Source: Asterella californica
Taxonomy: Eukaryota > Streptophyta > Marchantiopsida > Marchantiales > Aytoniaceae
Assembly (NCBI GenBank): GCA_036924285.1
Contig: JAYKYS010000014.1
Coordinates: 744,001-808,000, forward strand
DNA length: 64,000 bases
Direction: 5' to 3'
Shown here: positions 47,454 to 56,543 of the stretch, in pieces
Layout: each line of letters opens with the position of its first letter
How positions within the stretch are numbered: position 1 is the stretch's first letter
Position numbers and translations under genes: made by a program
The notes under the pieces: model-generated
The model's database searches: none
The model's input: the letters and a program-made list of their open reading frames with translations, nothing else
Told to the model about the DNA's origin: nothing

Positions 47454-49955
47454 TTTTATTGTTGGATCTTCTGGAGCCTTCCATTGTTGGATGACAGCTA
47501 TTTTATCTGCCATTACTTGTATGCCTTCTGCACTCACTCTATGTCCTAAGTAGTCCACCTCTGTCTTGCCAAATTCACATTTTGAAATTTTGGCGTACAA
47601 TTTATTTTGGCGGAGTACTTGGAGAACCTCTTTCAAATGGTACACATGGTCCTTCATGATTTTGCTATAGACTAGGATGTCGTCAAGAAATACAACGACT
47701 GATCTGTCTAAGTACGGGCGGAATATGTCATTCATCAAGCCCATGAAGGTGGCCGGTGCATTTGTGAGACCAAATGGCATTACTAAGTATTCGAAGTGAC
47801 CATATCTTGTTCGAAAGACAGTCTTCTCCACATCTTCATCAGCGATTCGAATCTGGTTGTACCCGCTCCGTAAGTCTAGCTTCGTGAAGTATTTTGCTCC
47901 TTCGAGTTGGTCGAACAAGTCATCCATCCGAGGTAGTGTATACTTATTCTTCACCGTTTGTTGATTGAGTGATCGGTAATCGATGCACATCCGTAGACTG
48001 TTATCCTTTTTCTTAACAAAAAGGACTGGAGCTCCATATGGTGACACGCTGGGTTGGATGAACCATTTTTGCAACATCTCCTCGATTTGTGTCTTGCACT
48101 CATCCAATTCATGCGGTGGTAGTCTGTATGAGGCCTTACAGGGAGGAGTGCTCCCTGGAATCACCTCGATTATGTGATCAATCTTTCGTTTTGGTGGTAA
48201 CCCTGAAGGAAGATCATCGGGAAAGACATCTCCATATTCTGCTATCACCTCTGTCAAGCTTTCTGGAATCTGTCCGTCGAGTCGTGCACTCGAGACTTCT
48301 CTTATTAAACCCAAAAAACAGACATCGCTATTACGTATAGCACTTGTACCTATTACATACAAAGGCAAGTTCTGTCTTCGAGATCTCACTCTATCTTCGA
48401 AGATTTTCCACTGTTTGGTTTTCATCACTTTTCTTCGCCAATCCACTTCGGGATTATACTACTCCATCCACGGCATACCCAATATGACATCATAACGGGC
48501 TAATGTGATCACTCGCCACTCAATATCTTCGCGATATTCGTCTAAAGTCAGTTCTATCTTTCGAGATAAGGATTCAATCTTCTCAGTTTGTCCATTGGGC
48601 AATTCCACCTCTTCACTCTCATTACTTTCTAACTCCATTCCCAACTTCATAGCAGTCGATCGAGACAAAAAGTTCTCTGTTGCACCAAGATCGATTAGTG
48701 CTCTCACCTGGATCCCTTCCAAGACTCCATCTGTGACAATCAACTACGCATTATTTTTTGTCAATCTCCTTCTCCTTCCCTCGCCTTTCTTCTCCCTCCT
48801 TGCACCAGTAAGGCGCGAGGTACATTTACTGGTGTTCTTCGTTTCCCAGTCTTGTCTCGGTTTCTTCATTTCTTTCCGTCTCGTTCAAATGATTCAGAGG
48901 TCGACGATATGGAGATCTTGGATCTCTAGGAAAACGACTTCGGCAATTTGCAGCTATGTGGCCGAATCACTCACAGTTGTAACATCGACGTTGCTCGGGT
49001 TGAGGTGTAGCATTCCTGACACCTTCTCCTCTAGGAGCTCCTTGACGTCTTTCTTCTGGCCGTCCTCGACGATCTTCACCTTGAAACTGTCGTGGCTAGT
49101 AGAGATGTTGCCTAGCTCCATGGGTGTCGGACCGTTTCATACGGGATTTCGGATCTATTCTGATGATTTGGTGGAATCATCACTTCTCCTCCTAATGCTC
49201 CAGCAATTCTCTGAGCGCAAGCGATGGTCTCAAAAACCGTGAGTGGATTTTGCACCATTACTTCTTGTCGGATTCTTTCCTTCAACCCCCTCTTGAAATT
49301 ATCAAGAGCCTCCGCTGGACTCATATCAGTGATTGCAACTTGCAAGTCGAGGAAGGCTTCTACGTACTCTTGAAGGCTTCCCTTCTGTTTCAATCCCCAC
49401 ATCCTCGTTCGAGCCATTTGCATTGAATCCACCGACTGGAAATTCTTCAACAGCCCTTCTTGCATTGCAGTCCATGTGACTGTTCTCCCTTCCGCCAACA
49501 CCGATCTCTCTCACGCATCATACCACGTGAGAGCTTTATCATTCAAGTAGCCACACGCAAACACTCTCGCTACGTGATCCGTGATTTGCGTACTGAAAAG
49601 TCGCAAATATCGATTCATTCGAGAAATCCAATTCTCGACTACTCTCATGATTCGTTGACCTTTGTACGGTTGAATGTTACATGTCTTCTTCATTCTTAGT
49701 AACAGGGCACCTTCATCATCGACTGGAGTTCTAACGATTTGTGCCACGGGTTCCCTTGGTATAGCTTGTTCTCCCACCACCGGTACTCCTTGAGACGATC
49801 CTCCTCTTGCAACGTCTGTCATACTCTGATCCTCGAGGTTCAGCATTTTGTTCTGTAATGCTTCAACCGTCATCTTCATCTCTCGAAATTCGGTCTAACA
49901 TGCCCTGCATCAGTTCCTGCATCACCAACTCTGGGTTTGGAGGTTGTGACTTCAT
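47454..49955 (-). pseudogene. gag, protease and RT half of the chromodomain element
   Basis: On the minus strand gag starts at ATG 49,955 (MKSQPPNPELVMQ), is frameshifted near 49,880 and has an in-frame TGA at 49,508-49,510. Its CCHC knuckle (CYNCE-stop-FGHIAANC, near 48,990) contains a stop. The protease reads ALIDLGATENF (D-L-G instead of D-S-G). RT is well preserved: [30 protein letters not shown] and [11 protein letters not shown] near 47,680. It ends at APEDPTIK, exactly where the nested element's truncated gag begins. The remainder of pol resumes at 34,922 after a gap of roughly 70 codons. Confidence 0.9.
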
Positions 49956-49957
49956 GA

Positions 49958-49960
<3 letters not shown>

Positions 49961-50032
<72 letters not shown>
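49961..50032. repeat. (CT)36 microsatellite between orfB and gag
   Basis: 72 bp of perfect CT on the plus strand, (GA)36 in the element's transcript. It fills most of the gap between the orfB stop (50,061) and the gag ATG (49,955), ending 6 nt upstream of that ATG. Confidence 0.97.
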
Positions 50033-50034
<2 letters not shown>

Positions 50035-50060
50035 AACGATACGAAAGTTTCAAGCTTCTC

Positions 50061-50263
50061 CTAGTATAGAGTTATGACGGTCACTCGGAAGCGTTCGTAC
50101 ACTATAGATACTACAAAGGGACATGAGAATCGATTATCTCGCGATAGAAATCCTCACCAAAATTTCTAGTCACAAACTCTCTATGTAACGATTTTGGTCT
50201 GCAGACATAGCGGATCTCCACTCACGTGTTGAAGAGAACAGGAGCGGGTAGGTTTAGATCCAT
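50061..50263 (-). pseudogene. orfB of the chromodomain element (decayed)
   Basis: Starts at ATG 50,263 (MDLNLPAPVLFNT), then a TGA where copy 1 orfB has Trp, then HREFVTRNFGEDFYREII. A 1-nt frameshift follows near VP, and the end still reads ERFRVTVITLY before TAG at 50,061. It matches the 71-residue orfB of the nested element along its length. It begins 5 nt after the orfA stop. Confidence 0.7.
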
Positions 50264-50268
50264 GCTCA

Positions 50269-50484
50269 CTAAATCAAGATGTAGACGGTCAAATCCCAAC
50301 TGGCGGCATATGTCACTACTGGAAGAATCACCGGGACTGACGAATTCATCACTTGACCCATGAAATCCTCACCGAAATGATAAACAAGATACACTCGAAA
50401 ATGCTCACGACGCATATACATAAGCTTGATATGGAAAGGATTCAAGAATGGTAATCCTGGAGCTGGAAATCTTCCTCCATCCAT
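50269..50484 (-). CDS. orfA of the chromodomain element, intact 71-residue ORF
   Basis: ATG 50,484 (MDGGRFPAPGLPFLNPF) to TAG 50,269. Motifs are REHFRVYLVYHFGEDFMG, SSVPVILPVV and C-terminal WDLTVYILI. It is clearly homologous to orfA at 35,169-35,426 and more distantly to orfB. It is the first ORF of the element's transcript, about 100 nt after the primer binding site. It is uninterrupted while gag, protease and integrase have decayed, which may be chance given its length. No known family is recognised. Confidence 0.65.
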   Translation of the reverse strand: MDGGRFPAPGLPFLNPFHIKLMYMRREHFRVYLVYHFGEDFMGQVMNSSVPVILPVVTYAASWDLTVYILI

Positions 50485-50584
50485 CACATAGCTCTCTTGG
50501 TCCTTTCGACGCACTCAGAGTTCCAATTGCTAGGTACCTCGATCAAAGGTCCTTCTAAGAGGGATAATCCGCTCTCTTAGAGTT

Positions 50585-50600
50585 CCTTGCTCTGATACCA
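50585..50600 (-). other. primer binding site (tRNA-iMet type)
   Basis: The minus strand reads TGGTATCAGAGCAAGG one base after the 5' LTR ends. This is the common initiator-Met primer site. Confidence 0.93.
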
Positions 50601-50660
50601 TTGTAAGATGGGCTCTAGAGTGAATTCAAAACTCAAATGCTCGTGGTGATGCATTCGCCG

Positions 50661-50671
50661 CCTTTATATAG
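50661..50671 (-). promoter_or_regulatory. LTR TATA box
   Basis: CTATATAAAGG on the minus strand, about 135 bp downstream of the heat-shock-element array and about 60 bp before the LTR end, so transcription would start some 30 nt further on. The same motif is conserved in the 3' LTR. Confidence 0.75.
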
Positions 50672-50805
50672 TGAGAGGAATAGTACATGATAAGCTTCCG
50701 GTCAATGCTCATCTCTCACGCGGATCGCTGATGTGGTTTACATGCAGTCTTAGATCTAGAACAACATCTAGAGGGTTCAGAATGAGCCACGTAAGAGGCT
50801 CGCTG

Positions 50806-50904
50806 GAAAGTTCTAGAAGCTTCTTTCTAGAAACTTCCTTCTGGAAACTTCCCGGCTGGAAAGTTCTCGAAGCTTCTTTCTAGAAACTTCCTTCTGGAAG
50901 TTTC
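50806..50904. promoter_or_regulatory. array of perfect heat-shock elements in the LTR
   Basis: Six modules in 99 bp: 50,806-50,823 GAAagTTCtaGAAgcTTC; 50,825-50,837 TTCtaGAAacTTC; 50,839-50,851 TTCtgGAAacTTC; 50,859-50,876 GAAagTTCtcGAAgcTTC; 50,878-50,890 TTCtaGAAacTTC; 50,892-50,904 TTCtgGAAgtTTC. Together they give 20 alternating GAA/TTC units with 2-nt spacing inside each module, the binding consensus of heat-shock transcription factors. The array lies in U3 upstream of the TATA box. Confidence 0.82.
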
Positions 50905-51055
50905 CCGGTGGACTTTTGGCGCACTCGCCTATTGATAGAAGTATTATTTGCTGCATGTATTCTTCGGCCAACTTAGCTGTAACTAATTCTTATACAAAAG
51001 ACTTCTACCAAAACAATTTCCACTCTTGTTGATAAGTATGGCTCTACTTATTACA

Positions 51056-51060
51056 CCAGT
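51056..51060. repeat. target-site duplication CCAGT (right)
   Basis: Exact partner of CCAGT at 32,638-32,642. Confidence 0.9.
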
Positions 51061-51604
51061 CTAGAGGAACTTGATAGGTCCACGATCGAAATCTCATCAG
51101 AATATCAATCTTATTGTCCCGAAAAGATATAGTTGTATATTCTTCTCATGTCGTAATCACCAACTTATACAAATATTGCGAGAACTTGTATCTATCAACA
51201 ATAGTCCTCGGAGTGTAAAATTGTCTCCTCCAAAGACCCTCCTCTCCAAGTGTGTCAGATTTGACGACTCAGAATCCGAGTCCAACGTCCACATCGGTCG
51301 ACCTGCGTGAGAAACAACGGTTTGAAAAAGATGTCAGTATCTTAAAACCAACATCCACGTTAGTTGAAAAGTTCAAAAACTTTCATATTCAAAGTATGTA
51401 TGTACGCCGAGTAAGTAACACACCCATCGAACCAAGGTTAGCTGGCAACTTCGAAGCGAATCCACGAGCTTTGCCACCTCACTCTGCACTGCAGTTACAG
51501 TTTCTCTTTCGTTCTCGCAGTTACACTTTCTCTGGTTGAACCTTGTCAACGGTGCTGAATATATCGTCTGACACTCCGCAGTCAAGTGCACAGTCGAGAG
51601 AATA
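51061..51604 (-). other. possible upstream part of the interrupted kinase-like locus
   Basis: Removing the element joins 51,061 to 32,642. On the minus strand a frame near 51,305-51,160 (MWTLDSDSESSNLTHLERR) follows an AG acceptor-like site and could be an N-terminal exon of the kinase-like gene. Another open frame spans 51,591-51,373. Neither is recognisable and the link is only positional. Confidence 0.3.
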
Positions 51605-51920
51605 CTTAACTCTGAAGTAGGTTAAGAAACTAGTGAACTATGTGAGATAGCTTAACTCCCAAGCAAGTTAAGAAACTAGTGAATCATACGAGAAAGCTTA
51701 ACTCTTAAGCAGGTTAAAAAACTAGTGAACCATGCGAGAAAGCTTAACTCCTAAGTAGGTTAAGAAACTAGTGAACCATGCGAGATAGCTGAACTCCTAA
51801 GCATGTTAAAAAACTAATGAACCATGCGAGAAAGCTTAACTCCTAAGCAGGTTAAGAAACTAGTGAACCATGCGAGAAAGCTTCACTCCTAAGCAGGGTA
51901 AGAAACTATTGAACCATGCT
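51605..51920. repeat. 46-bp minisatellite, seven copies
   Basis: Units begin with CTTAACTC or variants at 51,605, 51,651, 51,697, 51,743, 51,789, 51,835 and 51,881. Each contains a GGTTAAGAAACTAGTGAACC-like core and CATGCGAGAAAG. The period is exactly 46 bp with scattered substitutions and no clear unit-specific spacers. Confidence 0.95.
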
Positions 51921-54181
51921 ATTTTATATTCACTTTATTTATCACTTTATATTCACAATTGTATTCACTAAAAGGTTATTAGTTTAAATTGTGTATTTAA
52001 CAACATGAATAAATCACAAGGAGGAGGAAAACCATAAGGATGTTAAGCCCTCGGAATAGTTCCGTCGAGTAAAATTAAAACCTAAAGGCACTGAAATAAA
52101 TAGTTATTTATGTTGAAGTCAATGGAAAATTATTTTGAATCAGAAGGGATTGTCTTAAACCGGAGAAGTTCGTTACAAGAAATATTTAAAATTTAAGGTA
52201 ACTTGAGATGTGAGACTGAGATACTTGATAAGTCATCTTCTTTTATAGAATGCCCTGAAAAGTACCCCAAATGGGTTGTCTTTAGCGCTTGTGGTTTTTT
52301 CGAACATGTCAGAACGAGTTGAAATTTTAAGAATATGATGTATATGCTATGTGTATCTTCATGAATTTGTGTGTGAATTTCGTGTCGTTCTGCGATACTT
52401 GATAAGTCGTCTTCTTTTACTCAATTTTGTCCTAGAGTATCTAATGTTTAGAATTATACGCGAACAATAAGAACTATTATGTTTATTAAAGTTAACCATT
52501 TGCTTCACTTTTATGTTTATCTTATTTATGTTAAAATTTATGTTTACTTTTAATTTTCCATTGACTTCCACATCTCAACGTTGCATGTGTTGTGGAGAGA
52601 GTTAGTTAGTTTAGAACAATACCATTGTATTCATTACGGAAATTACGTTCATACTTTAAGTAAACGTCATTAACTTAAATCAAAATTAAAGCATTATAAG
52701 GACCTGGAACCATATCGACAACAAAATCATACCCTACTTGTATTTCTTGACGATTTGTTCCACCCCTACGCACTGTAGTATGGATTTACTTGACCACACC
52801 CTTATTACGAACGCAAATGTTTACACTTACACTATAAGTTTACAACTACTCTACAACCATAATGAGCTAAGGTTCCAAATTACCAGTTGCTCGCATGGCT
52901 GGAATCCGTGAGATAAGGAATTAAATCCATGCTCTCCAAAAACTTTGGATTTAAGTCCTTATCTCACATATCACACTTTCCATATATAGGTTTATGATCG
53001 TAGATGCCATGTGTGACCTATGAACACGAGCGGGCTACACTTTACGTAATACATAAATAAATAAAATCTTTCTTTATAGATTGTACAATTTAAATATTAA
53101 ATTCAAATTATTAAATTTAATACGTCAAATTTAAATTTGAACATGCATTGCTTTGCTCCCTAAATCATTTCTGGTGAGAAATATTTATTTCATTATCTTT
53201 CCACTCATCATGTGTGAAGATTATTTTCACTATATTACCATTTGTCCTCTTCCTTGCTTGATCAAGAAATGCATCGAGCATGGTAATTTTATTCAGCTGC
53301 AGTTTGACACAGCTGGCTTTTATACCGAGAGTACTACCGTAGTCTAAATGAATGAGTGCCTCCCCACTTGATGCATGAGTAACACTTTCGTTTGATCATT
53401 ATTCGTGAAGCCGCTTCTGAAGTGTGCTTGTGATTTCAATCCCTCTGCTGTCATTTTCGGGAGTGATGAGAGAGGCTAGAGAGGGCAAGCATGAACTCGA
53501 CGTCTCTATAATCAGGCAGTGCAAACCGAGAATCATCTACTTGCAAGTCAAGGATTAATTCCTTGACTTGGAAGCCCAACTTCCTTTCACATTTTCATCC
53601 GCAATTAACAGACTGTCAGGAGACATTTACAGAGCATGGACTTGCACTGCGGTCCCACGCCCTTTCAAACCTTCTGCTGGAACAGACATTTGTAAAGGAG
53701 TGAAGAGGAGCCACCAGCAGCATACTATACGAGCAGCTGATGTACATACAGTGCAGCGAGGCAGCCAAACATACGATTCAAACAAGCAACGAGCTCTGAT
53801 TAAAAGAGGTTGTATGACCAGCTGATCTACATAGAGTGCAACGAGGCAGCCAAACAGAGTTTCCAAAGAGCTCCGGTTAATTCAGACAAGGAAACAAATA
53901 TTGAAAACAAGCACATACAAATCTATATCAAAATCCAAGCTTTCTAGTACTAATGTCCAATTAGAAGATACAACCACTCGCTCGAGAATTGAACTCAAGT
54001 AGACCAAGTAGGTCTAGACCATCCAGGTGACCTGCACTGCATAATATTATGTATACGATAGACACTACGTACAAAAAATATTAACTTACTAATACTAAAT
54101 AACTAATATATAACGCATATAACTAACTAATACTAACGCAAATAGAAAGAAGACCTAGAAGACTCTCAAGTCGGCTGCTGC
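51921..54181. other. AT-rich intergenic DNA
   Basis: No gene recognised. It contains a short dispersed duplication (GATACTTGATAAGTC near 52,218 and 52,394), AT-rich inverted segments near 53,090-53,140 and the tandem duplication at 53,731-53,868. Open frames of up to 85 codons have no recognisable content. Confidence 0.55.
53731..53868. repeat. two ~75-bp direct repeats
   Basis: Both copies contain CAGCTGATSTACATASAGTG, then GAGGCAGCCAAACA, about 85 bp apart and moderately diverged. Function unknown. Confidence 0.65.
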
Positions 54182-54184
54182 CTT

Positions 54185-56543
54185 CTAGACCGCAAGTTCT
54201 GAATACATTCTTTCACTTTTCGCTCGAAGACACAAAAACATCGGTAGAGTTCTTTCAGAAAGAGAATGTTGTCTCCTTCGATAGCAAAGAGATCTTTGAC
54301 GTGCCCACATGTAACATCCCAACGTTGTTGAAATGACTCTCTGGAAGGTCCGTCTCTTGCTCACTTGCGACCTCAGGCTCAATATCTCCTTGGGTGTTAT
54401 CTCCTAATGACACTTGCACATCAAGCTCTTTGGGATGCTCAACAACATATGGAATAACATTAGATGGAATAACACTAGATGGAATAACATATCCTGTCCA
54501 TGGATTACATGCTTCGGGAACCATCTCTCGCTCAAAAATATCGCAATCGTCGTTAAATACATAAAATGGATATGTACACCTTCGATAAGTCATCTCGAAT
54601 CGAGGTGCATTTACAACTCTCTCCTCATAAGCAGAGATGAGATGCTTACACAACAGGTACAGAGAGTTCAAAAACTGAGGACATGAGCAAACCCATCTGC
54701 TCATGCAAGTCAAATATGTGGAAGCAGTCCAAATAGGATGTGTTGCAAGCTTCCGCCATGTAACTCTGAAGGTCTCCCATCACGAAGGAAACGTCCTCTC
54801 ATTGAGGACTTGATCCAACACTGTCTGCATGTCAGCGACCAAACTTTCTGCTATTACCAAAGTCAACCTGTCTAGACGAGGCCTATTCAGCGCATACTTA
54901 TAATCATGTTTAAGTTTTCTCCAATGACTTTCCACAATGTTAGTAGTTCGAGATAAACTAAGGAGAGGCTTCGTCGAACAGCTGAAGATGTTGAACTTCG
55001 CAAGACTATACCACTCTCTCCACAAATATCCCCACAGGTAGACACAATTATGTCATTTACACCAGTCATACATTTCATGAACTGCCCTTGCATGGAGAGC
55101 CTCAGATGACTCGAACTCACCTGAAGAGTTCGGAATAAGTGGATGGAGATTGTAGTGACTGGTGAGCAAAGTTAACATCTCTTTTCTGGTTTGGACTCTC
55201 GACAAGTTAGTACCATCAAGAATAGATGTTGGAACCCAGTCCGGATCAATGAAACCAAAAATCGCAGTTGTTTCTACTCCAGTATAAGAGCTTGATGCTT
55301 TTCTTAATGACATCATTATACCTCTACAAACATAGCTGGATGTACATTGAAACAAATGCAACGCGTAGTGCCGAGATCTGACCAGAGTCCTTGTCAGTGA
55401 GGGCAAAAACTGGTTTCAAGCCTTTGTCTCTCAAGCACACAAACCAAGATGTTAGCACTGCCTTACGATGTTGCTCAGTCTCAGAACCGGTGGTCTTCTT
55501 ACCATCACCAACCTTCAAGTAAAACAAGTATGCAAGCGGAACACCAAATCCTCCCAAGTTAGCAGCTACCACGAACAGTTCAAAACGCATAGAATTGATC
55601 TTGAATGTACTATCTACTACAATTTCGAGTACTGAACTCGCTCGCTCAAAGAAAGGAGTGCAGAATCCAAAGGACATGAAGCAGTCAATGTGTCACACAG
55701 GTACTGTCTAGACTGTACCTCAGAAATCCAAAAGTTCACTTGGGCCCTTGTTATATTCAAAAGATTGATAGTTCCCCTATCGCTAAGCATCCAATACACT
55801 TCAAGTTTATGAATATTCATGGTGGTGATGCCCTCTAAAAACACAATAGCTTCTCTTGGAAAAGCTTTCAGCTTGTAAGTCTGTTTCTCATGTAGCAACA
55901 GATGTTGACAAGTTAGAAGCATTATTTTTGAGCATGTGTCTAAGATAACTCGAACGGTACCTCCACACTCAAACCTGCAGATCTTTCATTTTTTCTCCTG
56001 AGCGCGCTGCGAGGTAGATGTAGACGCTCGGCTCTCATACGTAATTCGGTCGCAGCGCGAGGTACACCAGAGGGTCGTTTTGAATTCCGTCGTTTCCTTC
56101 GAGCTAGCACGTGGATTCCGGACATCTCAATAATATGAACTAGCAAATTCTAAGTCGGAAATGACGTGAATCTTGACCCAAGACAACAGTTTAATACTAC
56201 CATTACTCGAGTTCCAACTCGCAAACTCCTCTGTCATAGACTCGTCAGTTAGACGAACAATCAATCGACAGAAAACAACATTATCTTCAGTCAGTTCTAC
56301 AGCAAAACACTCTTTCAGTACGTCAAACATTTCGGACATCTCACACTCTACCGTCACTAAGAAGCTCACGTCTTCTTCATTATCGACATCTATTGCACTC
56401 CCTTCATTCCTCTCAGCTTTAGCATAACAGACGTTACACGTCTTGAAAATTACCAAGTCCAACGGGTTGGATCCTTTGCGAGCACGCGTAAATTGAGTTA
56501 AAGATTGATCCTTGTTACAATGATAGCAACATTGTGTCTCCAT
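54185..56543 (-). pseudogene. MULE-type transposase with SWIM zinc finger, broken
   Basis: Order on the minus strand: an N-terminal Cys-pair zinc motif (CCYHC ... CNVC, 56,540-56,420), a basic segment (KRPSGVPRAATELRM), a region with FLEGITTMNIHKLEVYW, then the DDE core: VVDSTFKINSMRFELF (about 55,620) and ALTDKDSGQI (about 55,400). Next come LSRTTNIVESHWRKLKHDY and NRPRLDRLTLVI (about 54,960-54,860), and a SWIM finger WVCSCPQFLNSLYLLCKHL (CxC...CxH, about 54,690-54,635). The domains sit in different frames with several frameshifts and stops, so it is inactive. Terminal inverted repeats and the 9-bp duplication typical of MULEs were not found. Confidence 0.8.

Larger units (their letters stand above)
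32643..51055 (-). mobile_element. chromodomain Ty3/gypsy element with a nested insertion
   Basis: Read on the minus strand: 5' LTR (51,055-50,602), initiator-Met PBS, orfA, orfB, (GA)36, gag, protease, RT, a break containing a foreign 12.5-kb element (47,453-34,923), RNase H, integrase, chromodomain, polypurine tract, 3' LTR (33,070-32,643). LTRs begin TG, end CA and are flanked by perfect CCAGT duplications. Without the insert the element is about 5.9 kb. About 200 bp that should link RT to RNase H are missing at the insertion site. Several catalytic residues are lost, so it is inactive. Confidence 0.93.
50602..51055 (-). repeat. 5' LTR of the chromodomain element
   Basis: 454 bp, TGTAATAAG...CATCTTACA on the minus strand. 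It contains the heat-shock-element array at 50,806-50,904, a TATA motif at 50,661-50,671, and R/U5 up to the PBS. It is about 95% identical by eye to the 3' LTR outside the repeat-block indel. Confidence 0.93.

Noticed and set aside
51605..51920. Regular repeats resembling a CRISPR array
   Set aside because: Units are contiguous 46-bp copies with no unique spacers and no cas genes, in a plant nuclear context.
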